Origin: Nocardia terpenica
GTDB lineage: Bacteria; Actinomycetota; Actinomycetes; Mycobacteriales; Mycobacteriaceae
Length of the DNA: 64,000 bases
NCBI RefSeq assembly: GCF_013186535.1
Contig: NZ_JABMCZ010000001.1
Location: 2,108,001-2,172,000 of the forward strand
Direction: 5' to 3'
Under the pieces are notes generated by a model that was given only the letters and a program-made list of their open reading frames with translations, had not been told where the DNA came from and made no database searches. This document shows, piece after piece, positions 16,711 to 24,975 of the stretch; position 1 is the first letter of the stretch, and each line of letters opens with the position of its first letter. The translations under genes were made by a program, and so were the position numbers.

Positions 16711-17662
16711 TTACGAGAATGCCGCGACGGCGGTGACCGGGCGGCGCGCCCTGGCCGTCGTGGAATTCGGCGCCGAGGAGGGCCCCGCGGAGCTGCGCGA
16801 CGGCGTCCCGGTGGTCCGGATCCGCGCCGCCGCAACCGAATCCGCGGGTTTCCGCGAGGTGTGGATCACCGACGGCGACGCGCGGACCGGCCACACCGAC
16901 GGCCTGGTCTACGCGCACGACGACGATATCCTGTTCTGCGCCGGGCACATTCGGCACGGCGACCGGTACGCGGCACACACCCGCGAGCGGTACGCGGCCG
17001 CCTTCGGCCTCGCCGACGCGCTCGGCTACCCCACGCTGGTCCGGATGTGGAACTACGTCGGCGACATCAACGCGGCCAATGCCGACGGCCTGGAGATCTA
17101 CCGCGACTTCTGCCTGGGACGGGCGGAAGCCTTTGCCGCACACGGGAAGGCGATGCCCGCCGCGACCGGTGTCGGCACGCACGGCAGCGGCGTGGTCTTC
17201 TACTTCCTGAGCTGCCGGTCCGGCGGCGTCACCCACATCGAGAACCCGCGCCAGATCCCGGCCTACCGGTATCCGCGCCGCTACGGTCCGAAGGCGCCGA
17301 CCTTCGCGCGGGCGACCCACCTGCTGCCCGACGGCGGCAGCGACACCCTGTTCGTCTCGGGCACCGCCGCGATCCTCGGGCACGAGACGGTGTGCCCGGG
17401 CGATGTGGCGCGGCAGTGCGAGGTGGCGCTCGCCAATATCCGGGAACTGGTCGGCGAGCAGAATCTGGGCCGGTACGGGATCGCCAAACCCTATGGGCTG
17501 TCGGCGATTCGGCGCGCCAAGGTGTACGTCCGCCACCGCGAGCACCTGGAGGTGGTGCGCCGGGCCTGCGCCGCCGCGCTGCCGCCGGAGGCCGAGATCG
17601 CGTACCTGGTCGTCGACATCTGCCGCAGGGACCTGCTGGTCGAGATCGAGGCCGTGGCATGA
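16679..17662 (+). CDS. Chorismatase (FkbO/Hyg5/XanB2 family)
   Basis: The protein has 327 residues. Family motifs seen: VRMWNYVGDINAAN (~121-134), GTHGSGVVFYFLSC (~166-179), ENPRQIPAYRYPRRYG (~188-203) and SGTAAILGHETV (~227-238) with the conserved catalytic Glu in GHET. The family cleaves pyruvate from chorismate: FkbO types give a dihydroxycyclohexadienoate, Hyg5 types 3-hydroxybenzoate, XanB2 types 3- and 4-hydroxybenzoate. With an aryl ligase directly upstream, a hydroxybenzoate product is likely, but the subtype cannot be fixed by eye. GTG 16679 follows GAAGGA; in-frame ATGs at 16661 and 16670 are alternatives. It overlaps the ligase gene by 32 bases. Confidence 0.88.
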   Translation: MRAVRSALSCDYENAATAVTGRRALAVVEFGAEEGPAELRDGVPVVRIRAAATESAGFREVWITDGDARTGHTDGLVYAHDDDILFCAGHIRHGDRYAAHTRERYAAAFGLADALGYPTLVRMWNYVGDINAANADGLEIYRDFCLGRAEAFAAHGKAMPAATGVGTHGSGVVFYFLSCRSGGVTHIENPRQIPAYRYPRRYGPKAPTFARATHLLPDGGSDTLFVSGTAAILGHETVCPGDVARQCEVALANIRELVGEQNLGRYGIAKPYGLSAIRRAKVYVRHREHLEVVRRACAAALPPEAEIAYLVVDICRRDLLVEIEAVA

Positions 17663-17675
17663 GGGACGAAAAGTG

Positions 17676-18914
17676 ATGGAGCAGACGATAATTCGGCCAC
17701 TGTCCCCGTCGGAGCGACGGTTCGTGTCCAGCGGTGTCTTCGGCTACTGGACCGTCCCGGTGACGGGGGACTTCGATCCGGACGCGATGCGGGCGGCGTT
17801 CACCGCCCTCCAGCACGCCTACCCGGTCCTGGGCTGCCGGATCGTCACCCTCGAGGACGGCGATCGGCTGGTGCGGCCCACCGAGTTTCCCGCCGAGGGC
17901 GCCTGGGTGCGCGCCGGTGATCCGGAACCGGTGCGGGCCCCGGCCGGATTCACCGATCCGGATCGGCAACTGGCGTACCTGGATATCGTGTGCGGCCGGG
18001 ACGGGGCGCGGGTCACGCTGTTCGTGCATCACAGCATCGCCGACGCCCGCCACGACATGGAACTGTTCGCGCGGCTGTGGGACCTGTACGCGGGCCATCC
18101 GGCCTCGGTCGCCGATCTGCCTGCGCCGCAGGACTATCCGCAGTCGCTGGAGTGGCACGTGACCACGCGCGGCATCGAGCGCGGGCCCCGCTCGGGTCTG
18201 GAACCGGTCTACCGGCCCATGCCCGACGAGCCGGAGACCGTCGGCGAGATCCCCTACCGCAATATCCTGGCCCGCCCCGACCGCCTGATCCTCGACGCCG
18301 AGATCACCACCGGCATAGTCGAATCCGGCCGCCGCACCGGGCTGTCGGTCAACAGCCTGGTCAGCGCCGCCCTGCTGCGCGCCTACGCCACCGTGGCGTC
18401 GACGGACGGCAGCCCGGTGCCGGTGGGCGTGTTGGCGGCGGTGGATCTGCGGTCGCGGCTGCTGCCCGCGGTGTCGGCGACCGGCGGCACCACCATGTCG
18501 ACCTTCGCCTGCTTCGACGCCGAGATCGAAACCGCCACCGCCGCCACCGATCTCGCCCGCCGCATCGGCGACCGGTTGCGCACCGACCTGGACAGCGGCG
18601 TGGTCGCCCAGTCGGTGCTGCACTTCCCGGATCTGTTCGGCGACACCCGCAAACACAGTCTGGCCGGGCACATCTCGCTCACCAATCTGGGCGCGATCCC
18701 CGCGCTGCGCACGCCCGCCGGGCTGACGGTCACCGACTACGAGACCGGATTCCACCTCGCCCACCCGCGCCCCTCGGCCGCCGATTCCCCGGCCGCGCTG
18801 CTGCAGGTCTACACCTACGCCGGGCGCATGACCATCGGCTACGTCGGCGACCACCTCGGCACCGACGCCGTCCTCGATGCCATCCGCGCCGAACTGACGG
18901 AGGTGAGCCGATGA
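17676..18914 (+). CDS. PapA5-like acyltransferase (condensation-domain fold)
   Basis: The protein has 412 residues. The active-site motif is HHSIAD at ~118-123 (HHxxxD; the usual following Gly is Ala). The N-terminal RPLSPSERRF is typical of mycobacterial PapA5-type proteins, and the later TFACFDAEIE and HISLTNLG segments fit the C-terminal lobe. PapA5 enzymes esterify acyl thioesters onto hydroxyls of lipids. Here the natural donor is the activated hydroxybenzoate and the acceptor a hydroxyl of the terpene or of its sugar, which is an inference from gene order. Starts 13 bases after the chorismatase stop and overlaps the glycosyltransferase start by four bases. Confidence 0.85.
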   Translation: MEQTIIRPLSPSERRFVSSGVFGYWTVPVTGDFDPDAMRAAFTALQHAYPVLGCRIVTLEDGDRLVRPTEFPAEGAWVRAGDPEPVRAPAGFTDPDRQLAYLDIVCGRDGARVTLFVHHSIADARHDMELFARLWDLYAGHPASVADLPAPQDYPQSLEWHVTTRGIERGPRSGLEPVYRPMPDEPETVGEIPYRNILARPDRLILDAEITTGIVESGRRTGLSVNSLVSAALLRAYATVASTDGSPVPVGVLAAVDLRSRLLPAVSATGGTTMSTFACFDAEIETATAATDLARRIGDRLRTDLDSGVVAQSVLHFPDLFGDTRKHSLAGHISLTNLGAIPALRTPAGLTVTDYETGFHLAHPRPSAADSPAALLQVYTYAGRMTIGYVGDHLGTDAVLDAIRAELTEVSR

Positions 18915-19840
18915 CCGGCCCGGCCTTCGGCGTGGTGATCGTCACCTGGAATCCCACGCCCGGCAATGTCGAGCACGCGATATCGCTGGCGCGGCGCGGC
19001 ATCCAGGTGTGCGTGGTCGACAACACCCCCGTGCCCCAACCCTGGTACGCGCGCCTCACCGACGCGGGAATCACGGTGCTGCACAACGGGAACGAGGGCG
19101 GCCTCGGCGGCGGCTTCAACCGCGGCATCGACCTGCTCGCCGGGCGCGGCGCCGAGGTCTTCTTCCTGTTCGACCAGGACTCCGAACCCGGCGACGACTA
19201 CTTCGACGCCATGCTCGCCACACCCCGGCCCGAAGGGTCGGCCCCGCTGCTGGCCGGTCCGGTGATCTACGACCGCGGCACCGGCATATTCCTGCTCGGC
19301 AACGAGGTGGTCGACGCCGACACCATTGCCGCGCACGCGAAGAACGGCCCGCTGGAGGCGCCCTTCGTGATCTCGTCGGGCACCATGATCACCCGGGACG
19401 CGTGGCAGGCCATGGGCCCGTTCGACGAGCGCTACATCATCGACTACCTGGACTGGGACCTGTGCCTGCGCGCGACCCGGCGCGGCGTGCGCGTCGTGGT
19501 GAATACCGGTGTGGTGCTGCGGCACAGCGTCGGCGCGTTCGAGATCCGGTCGCTGCTCGGCAGATCCATGCTGGCCTTCCACTATCCGCCGTTCCGGCGC
19601 TACTACACCGCCCGCAACTGCGTGCACTTCACCACCCGCAATGCCCGCCACCGGGCCGAGTTGCTGCGGCTCAATGCCCACCTGATCTCGAACGTGCTGT
19701 CCATCGGCCTGTTCGAGCGCGACCGGACGAGCAAGCTGCTCGCCCTGGCCGCCGGGGTCGTCGACGGTGCGCTCGGCCGCCTCGGCCATTTCACCGATAC
19801 CCGGCCCCACCTGGCCGCGCTGGTCGCGCGGTCGCGATGA
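18911..19840 (+). CDS. GT2-family glycosyltransferase (rhamnosyltransferase-like)
   Basis: The protein has 309 residues with a GT-A fold: start FGVVIVTWNPTPGNVEHAI, nucleotide-binding NGNEGGLGGGFNRGID, the metal-binding FDQDSEPGDDYF (DxD), and DYLDWDLCLRATRRG (the ED motif region of rhamnosyltransferases). HYPPFRRYYTARN near the C-terminus also fits the rhamnosyl/galactofuranosyl group. No transmembrane helix is evident. It would attach a sugar from a nucleotide donor; no dedicated sugar-biosynthesis genes are in the window, so a common donor such as dTDP-rhamnose is likely. ATGA overlap with the acyltransferase. Confidence 0.88.
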   Translation: MTGPAFGVVIVTWNPTPGNVEHAISLARRGIQVCVVDNTPVPQPWYARLTDAGITVLHNGNEGGLGGGFNRGIDLLAGRGAEVFFLFDQDSEPGDDYFDAMLATPRPEGSAPLLAGPVIYDRGTGIFLLGNEVVDADTIAAHAKNGPLEAPFVISSGTMITRDAWQAMGPFDERYIIDYLDWDLCLRATRRGVRVVVNTGVVLRHSVGAFEIRSLLGRSMLAFHYPPFRRYYTARNCVHFTTRNARHRAELLRLNAHLISNVLSIGLFERDRTSKLLALAAGVVDGALGRLGHFTDTRPHLAALVARSR

Positions 19841-19869
19841 CAACCCATCCCCGAGCGAGGAGTGTGCAG

Positions 19870-20883
19870 ATGCCCGACGTGGCAACCGATCCCGACGCGA
19901 TCCTGGCCCGGCTCACCGACGTGGCCACGCCCTACGCGGTGCGCGCCGCGGTCACCCTCGGCGTGCCGGAGCTGCTCGCCGACGGCCCGGCGTCGCTGGG
20001 CGAGCTGGCGGCGGCCACCGGCGTCGACGCCGACACGCTGGGCCGACTGCTGCGGTACCTGGTGGCGCACGGCCTGTTCGGCGAGCCCGAACCGCAGCGC
20101 TACGCCCTCACCGACGTCTCGCGCGGCCTGATCGGCGAGGCGGGCGCCGCGCGGCGCGCCTGGATGGACCTGTCCGGCCCCGGTGCGCGCATGGACGCCG
20201 CCTACGGCGGCCTGGCGCACGCGCTGCGCACCGGCGGCGACGGCTACAGCGCGGTGCACGGCCGCCCGCTGTGGGAGGACCTGGCCGACAAACCGCGGCT
20301 GCGTGCCGAATTCGACACCCTCATGGGCACCGACACCGCCACCGTGGCGCACCTGGTGGCCACCGAGTACGACTGGACCGGCATCGAGCACGTGATCGAC
20401 GTCGGCGGCGGCGCGGGCATCCTGCTCACCGAGATCCTGCGTGCCCGGCCGAGCATGCGCGGCACGGTCGTGGATCTGCCGCGCGCGGTCGACACCGCGC
20501 GGCAGCGGTTCGCCGCCGCCGGGCTCGGCGCCCGCGCCGACGCGATCGGCGGCAGCTTCTTCGAGCCGCTGCCCGCCGGCGCCGACGCCTACATCGTGTC
20601 CCGCGTGCTGACCGATTGGAACGACCAAGCGGCGCACGACATTCTGCGCAACTGCGTGGCGGCCGCCCGGCCCGGCGGCCGGGTGCTGATCGTGGAGGTG
20701 CTGCCCGACGACAGCGTGCTCGCCCCCGATTCGCCCTACGACCTACAGATGCTCGCCGTGGTCGGCGGGCGGCTGCGCGACGCCGACCAGTTCACCGCCC
20801 TCGCCGCCCGCGCCGGTGCGACGGTGGCCGGGGTGCGGCGCTGGGACGGCGGGCTCACCGTCATCGACTGCCGCCCGCGCTGA
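19870..20883 (+). CDS. SAM-dependent O-methyltransferase (class I, dimerising)
   Basis: The protein has 337 residues. A winged-helix dimerisation region is at ~1-85 (PYAVRAAVTLGVPELLADGP, DADTLGRLLRYLVAHGLF). The SAM-binding motif VIDVGGGAGIL is at ~175-185, followed by VVDLPRAV, FFEPLPAGADAY and the catalytic region SRVLTDWNDQAAHDIL. This is the family of carminomycin and tetracenomycin O-methyltransferases. ATG at 19870 is chosen for the strong GCGAGGAG before it; a coupled ATG at 19837 would add 11 residues. Last gene of the operon: its stop is one base from the stop of the convergent SARP gene. Confidence 0.9.
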   Translation: MPDVATDPDAILARLTDVATPYAVRAAVTLGVPELLADGPASLGELAAATGVDADTLGRLLRYLVAHGLFGEPEPQRYALTDVSRGLIGEAGAARRAWMDLSGPGARMDAAYGGLAHALRTGGDGYSAVHGRPLWEDLADKPRLRAEFDTLMGTDTATVAHLVATEYDWTGIEHVIDVGGGAGILLTEILRARPSMRGTVVDLPRAVDTARQRFAAAGLGARADAIGGSFFEPLPAGADAYIVSRVLTDWNDQAAHDILRNCVAAARPGGRVLIVEVLPDDSVLAPDSPYDLQMLAVVGGRLRDADQFTALAARAGATVAGVRRWDGGLTVIDCRPR

Positions 20884-20884
20884 G

Positions 20885-22744
20885 CTATCCGGAACACTGC
20901 GTGCACGGCAGGATCACCGGGCTCGGCGCCCCGATGAACCCGGTCGGGCGGCGCATCGCGGCCGATGCGTCGGAATCCGGTCTGCTGCGGGCGAATACCC
21001 GCACCAGATCGTGGAAGCGGTAGCGCCCGGGCGCCGGGCTGTCCAGCATGCCGCGATCGACCAGGGCGTCGCACAGGCGCACCGCCTCGCCCGGATCGCA
21101 GCCGAGCGCGGCCGCGACCGCCGCCACGGTCGCGTCCGGGCGGTCCAGCCGGGCCAGCGTCCGAAACGCGTGCGCCAGTTCGGGATCCAGCTGGTCGTAG
21201 GCCGATTGGAAGGCGCTCTCCAGCGAGGTGTCGCGAAACCGGAACTGCTGCAGGCCGTCCCGCTCGGCGCCCAGCCGGTCGGCCTCGTCGGCGATCATCC
21301 AGCCCGGCCGGGTCACCAGGCGCGCGGCGATGATCCGGATCGCCAGCGGCAGGCCGCCGCACAGGACGACGACGCGGCGCACCGCCTGCGGTTCCGCGGC
21401 CGGGCGGGCGTCGGCGACGATCCGGGTGAACAGCTCGGCGGCCTCGGCGGGCTCCATCGGCGCCAGCCGCACCCGCCGCGCCACCGGCAGCGCCGTCATC
21501 GGCGTGCGGGCCGTGACCAGCACCGCGCATCCGGCCGACGCGGGCAGCAGCGGCGTCACCTGTTCGGTGCAGATGGCGTTGTCGAGCAGCACCAGCAGGC
21601 GTTTGCCGCGGGCGACGGTCCGAAACAGGGCCGACCGCTCCGCGCCGCCCGCCGGGATCTCGGCCTCGGCGACACCCAGGGCGCGCAGGAAACCCGCCAG
21701 CACCTCGGCCACATCGGGCGGCCCGTCGGCGGGCCGCAGATCGACGTACAGGCGGCCGTCGGGAAACCGGTCCTGCACCCGATGCCCGACATGCACCGCC
21801 AGCGCCGTCTTGCCCACCCCGCCCATGCCGGTGAGGGCCACCACCGAGACCGCGCGGCCCGGGGCGAGCGCCGCGGTCACCTGCGCGAGTTCGGCGGTGC
21901 GGCCGGTGAAGTCGATGGTGTCCGGCGGCAACTGCGACGGCACCGGCCGCGCCGGAGCCGACACCGCGGCCGGGGCGAGGGCGCCACCGCCCACCGTCTC
22001 GCCGCTCAGGATGTGTTGGTGCAGTTCGGTCATGGCGGGACTGGGCTCCAAACCCATGGTGTCGATGAACCAGTCGCGCGCGGCCCGGTAGACCTCGAGG
22101 GCGTCGATGCGCCGCCCGGCCCGAAACAGCGCCGTCATCAACAGGATTCGCCACTGCTCGGACTGCGGCTCGGCATGCACCAGGGCCTCCAGCTGCGCGA
22201 TCGCCGCCTCGTGATTGCCCTGATCGATGGAGATCTCGATGGCCCAGCGGCGCAGCGTCTCTCGCGAGCGATGCAGCCGCGCCCGCTCACCCGCCGCCCA
22301 CGGCCCCGGAACCCCGGACAGCGCCTCCCCGCGCCATAATCGCAGCCCGGCGCGGATGCTGTCGGCGGCCAGATCCAGCCGCCCGGACGCGCGGGCGGCC
22401 TCGGCGGAGACCAGGAATCGCTCCACCGCGGCGGCGTCGATCTCCAGCGTCGCGTCGAACCGGTAGCCGCCGCCCGCCCAGCGCAGCGCGTCCTGCCTGC
22501 ACCCGTGATGGCGGAGCATCGTTCGCAGCGACGACATGTAGTTGCGCAGCGCGCTCAGCGCGGACGGCGGACTGCCCTCGCCCCAGATGCCGCCGATGAG
22601 ATCGGCGATCGGGACGGTGCGGCCGCTGTTGGCCGCCATCATGGCGAACACCGCCTGCTGCTTGGGCTGATGCAGGCCGTCCAGCCGCACGCGATCGACC
22701 AGCACCTCCAACGGACCGAGCAGCCCCAGCCGAACCAGTGACAT
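20885..22744 (-). CDS. SARP-family pathway activator with NB-ARC ATPase domain
   Basis: The protein has 619 residues. An N-terminal OmpR-type winged helix (~1-95, LGPLEVLVDR, PKQQAVFAMMAANSGRTV) and bacterial transcriptional activation domain (~100-245) make it a SARP. After a Pro/Ala linker there is an NB-ARC ATPase with P-loop LTGMGGVGKTALAVHVGHRV, Walker B LLVLLDNA and GLPLAIRI motifs. SARPs activate antibiotic clusters by binding heptamer direct repeats near -35. It lacks the long TPR tail of AfsR-type proteins. ATG at 22744 has GGGAGG upstream. Its position next to the operon makes it the likely cluster-specific activator. Confidence 0.92.
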   Translation of the reverse strand: MSLVRLGLLGPLEVLVDRVRLDGLHQPKQQAVFAMMAANSGRTVPIADLIGGIWGEGSPPSALSALRNYMSSLRTMLRHHGCRQDALRWAGGGYRFDATLEIDAAAVERFLVSAEAARASGRLDLAADSIRAGLRLWRGEALSGVPGPWAAGERARLHRSRETLRRWAIEISIDQGNHEAAIAQLEALVHAEPQSEQWRILLMTALFRAGRRIDALEVYRAARDWFIDTMGLEPSPAMTELHQHILSGETVGGGALAPAAVSAPARPVPSQLPPDTIDFTGRTAELAQVTAALAPGRAVSVVALTGMGGVGKTALAVHVGHRVQDRFPDGRLYVDLRPADGPPDVAEVLAGFLRALGVAEAEIPAGGAERSALFRTVARGKRLLVLLDNAICTEQVTPLLPASAGCAVLVTARTPMTALPVARRVRLAPMEPAEAAELFTRIVADARPAAEPQAVRRVVVLCGGLPLAIRIIAARLVTRPGWMIADEADRLGAERDGLQQFRFRDTSLESAFQSAYDQLDPELAHAFRTLARLDRPDATVAAVAAALGCDPGEAVRLCDALVDRGMLDSPAPGRYRFHDLVRVFARSRPDSDASAAMRRPTGFIGAPSPVILPCTQCSG

Positions 22745-22764
22745 ATAACCTCCCGGATCGAAAA

Positions 22765-22787
22765 CTGGTGCACCAGAAGGCTTCTGG
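22765..22787. promoter_or_regulatory. Overlapping palindromes upstream of the SARP gene
   Basis: CTGGTGCACCAG (22765-22776, perfect 12-bp palindrome) overlaps CCAGAAGGCTTCTGG (22773-22787, perfect seven-base arms around one base). They share CCAG, so the two hairpins cannot form together in RNA. They lie 20-45 bases upstream of the SARP start and could be an operator or a leader switch controlling the activator. Confidence 0.5.
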
Positions 22788-22886
22788 ATCATCAGACTCC
22801 CCCGGGTGTGGATAGTCAGTATGTCAAACGATCTCTGTCCGGGATGGTCCTCGGCATAAATTTTGGGTAATACCCTGATAATCCGG

Positions 22887-23798
22887 TCACGGCAGCGGCA
22901 GGCCGTCGATGGCGTCGCGCAGGCAGGCGGCCAGATCGTCGACCGCGTCGGTGATCAGGCCGGGCAGCCGGGCCAGCAGCACCCGCCGGGTCACCGGCGC
23001 GCCCTCGACGACGCGCACCACCCGCACCGTATCCGGGACCAGCGCCAGCAGGTACGGGGGCAGCGTGGTGACCCCGTACCCGGCGGCGACCAGCGACAGC
23101 TTCGACAGCCAATCCCGGGTCTGATGGCCGATGATCGGGCGCTGGGGGAGCGCGGGCCAGACGCCGATGCCGTGCTCGCCGGTGGTGTGCGGGCCGGAGA
23201 CCCAGGTCGCGGTCTGCAGGTCGTCGAGGCCGACGGTGCCGTCGCGGCCCAGGCGGCTGTCGGCGGGCACGGCCACCAGCAGTTCGCCCTCGAGCAGCAC
23301 GTCCAGTTCCAGCGGCGGGTCCTGGTCGTCGGGCGCCGGGTAGGGCGGGCGCGCGGAGATCACGGCCAGGTCCAGGGTGCCCGCGCGCAGGCTGCGGGTG
23401 AGCGCGGCGGTCGAACCCTCCCGGGTGACGACGTCGACGTCCGGGCGGCGGCGGCGCATCAGCGTCAGGGTCTCCGGCAGCACCGCCGCGCCGATGCTGG
23501 TGAACACCCCGACACGCACCGTGCCGCCGCCGGGTTCGATGCCGTGCAGGGCGCGCTCGGCCCGGTCCAGATCGTCGAGCGCGGCCGAGGCGTGCCGCAG
23601 CAGCGTGGCCCCGGCCGCGGTGAGGGTCGCCCCGCCGCTGCGCCGCTCGAACAGCGGCGTGCCCGCCGCGTGTTCGAGCACGGCCATCTGCCGCGACACC
23701 GCCGACTGGGTATAGCCGAGCGCTCCCGCGGCGGCGGTGAACGACCCCAGCTCCGCAATCGCCCGCAGCACCCGCAGCGCGGTCGAGGACCACTCCAT
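22887..23798 (-). CDS. LysR-family transcriptional regulator
   Basis: The protein has 303 residues. The N-terminal winged helix (~1-60) is typical: ALRVLRAIAELGSFTAAAGA, YTQSAVSRQMAVLEHAAG. A periplasmic-binding-protein-like effector domain follows (~90-300). ATG at 23798 starts exactly where the family begins; the open frame extends upstream without family sequence. It is not divergent from a target gene: both the SARP gene and the upstream lyase-family gene face the same way. It could regulate the neighbouring PEP-mutase-family enzyme or the biosynthetic cluster; the sequence does not decide. Confidence 0.9.
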   Translation of the reverse strand: MEWSSTALRVLRAIAELGSFTAAAGALGYTQSAVSRQMAVLEHAAGTPLFERRSGGATLTAAGATLLRHASAALDDLDRAERALHGIEPGGGTVRVGVFTSIGAAVLPETLTLMRRRRPDVDVVTREGSTAALTRSLRAGTLDLAVISARPPYPAPDDQDPPLELDVLLEGELLVAVPADSRLGRDGTVGLDDLQTATWVSGPHTTGEHGIGVWPALPQRPIIGHQTRDWLSKLSLVAAGYGVTTLPPYLLALVPDTVRVVRVVEGAPVTRRVLLARLPGLITDAVDDLAACLRDAIDGLPLP

Positions 23799-23863
23799 GG
23801 CGAAACAACATACCCGGCAGTCGAATCCGTCGTTCCGCAAGAGATTGATCGCGAACAATCCGG

Positions 23864-23926
23864 AGCGGCCCACCTATTATCCAGGCGTGCTACCACCCGT
23901 TGTCCCGGCGTGCTTTTGGCCGGGAC
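23864..23926. repeat. Stem-loop with one to two tail units (repeat family copy D)
   Basis: The head at 23902-23926 is GTCCCGGC, loop GTGCTTTTG, GCCGGGAC (eight perfect pairs). Read on the minus strand the 3' arm starts a 23-bp unit (23887-23909), then a diverged second unit (23864-23886) beginning GCCTGGA. It lies between the lyase-family gene end and the LysR gene start. Same loop as the other copies. Confidence 0.8.
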
Positions 23927-23941
23927 CACCCGCCCGCAGTG

Positions 23942-24805
23942 TCAGCGGACCGCGGCCGCGAGCGGGACCTGCTGGCGCCGAGCGAGATTGCGCTCCAGCA
24001 GCTCCAGCGACATGCTCACGCCGACGCTGGTGTCGGTGACCACCGGCAGGCGGCCGTCGTTGGCGCGCAGCGCCAGCAGGGCGTCGGTGATGGCGGTGTG
24101 GGCGGCGAACAGGCACGGCGTGGAGTAGATCGCGACGTTCACCCCCAGCTCACCGAGTTCGGTCAGCGACAGCCGCGGCGACAGGCCGCCCGCGATCTGG
24201 TTGAACAGCAGCGGCTTGTCGCCGACGACGCCGCGCACCTTGCGAATCCACTCGACGCTGCGCACCCCGTCCACCAGCAGCACGTCCGCGTCGGTGTCGG
24301 CCAGGGCGGCGGCGCGGTAGAGGATCTCCGACTCCTCGGTGGCATCGGTGCGCGCCACGACCACCAGATCCGACCGGGTGTCGAGCACCATGGTCAGCTT
24401 CTCCCGGTACTCCTCGAAGGGCAGGATCTGCTTGCCCGCGACGTGCCCGCAGCGGCGCGGCCGCTTCTGGTCCTCCAGGATCACCCCGGACGCGCCGATG
24501 CGTTCCAGATTCGCCACCACCTGGCAGGCGACCTCGGGATCGACATAGCCGTCGTCGATGTCGACCAGCAGATGCTGGCGCGGGAACGCCAGGCGCAGCC
24601 GCGCGACGAAGTCGACCATATCGGGCCAGGCGATGAATCCGATGTCGGGCAGGCCGTAGTAGGAGGCGGCGAATCCGAAGCCGGACACGAACATTCCATT
24701 GTAGTGTTGCGCCGCCAGCGACGCCGAGTACATGTCGAAGATGCCGATGAGGGCGGTGACGTCGTCGCTGTGGATCTCGGTGCGAAGCGCAGTCCCGTGG
24801 TTCAT
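23942..24805 (-). CDS. PEP-mutase/isocitrate-lyase superfamily enzyme
   Basis: The protein has 287 residues. The superfamily signature is EDQKRPRRCGHVAGKQI around residue 125-140 (normally EDQ..pKrCGH), with the metal-binding acidic strand HLLVDIDDGYVDPEVACQVV and a later VARTDA. Members are C-C or P-C bond lyases and mutases such as PEP mutase, methylisocitrate lyase and 2,3-dimethylmalate lyase; the specific reaction cannot be read here. The GIFDMYSASLAAQHYNGMF start resembles the PEP mutase side more than isocitrate lyase, but no phosphonate genes are near. ATG at 24805 has AGGGGG upstream. A second superfamily member lies at 49705. Confidence 0.85.
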   Translation of the reverse strand: MNHGTALRTEIHSDDVTALIGIFDMYSASLAAQHYNGMFVSGFGFAASYYGLPDIGFIAWPDMVDFVARLRLAFPRQHLLVDIDDGYVDPEVACQVVANLERIGASGVILEDQKRPRRCGHVAGKQILPFEEYREKLTMVLDTRSDLVVVARTDATEESEILYRAAALADTDADVLLVDGVRSVEWIRKVRGVVGDKPLLFNQIAGGLSPRLSLTELGELGVNVAIYSTPCLFAAHTAITDALLALRANDGRLPVVTDTSVGVSMSLELLERNLARRQQVPLAAAVR

Positions 24806-24975
24806 GTGATACCCCCTGAGTTCTACAATGACGAGGATGCGATTTCCGTTGTGCCGCATCTCGTATCGAGCCTACGGGCGGGTGGGTTCATGGTCGGTTA
24901 GCGAAAGGTAAAAGCTGCGCTAACCTTTCCGTGGCGATGTGCGCCGAATGTGGTGGGAGACAGTCGCATCGGAGC

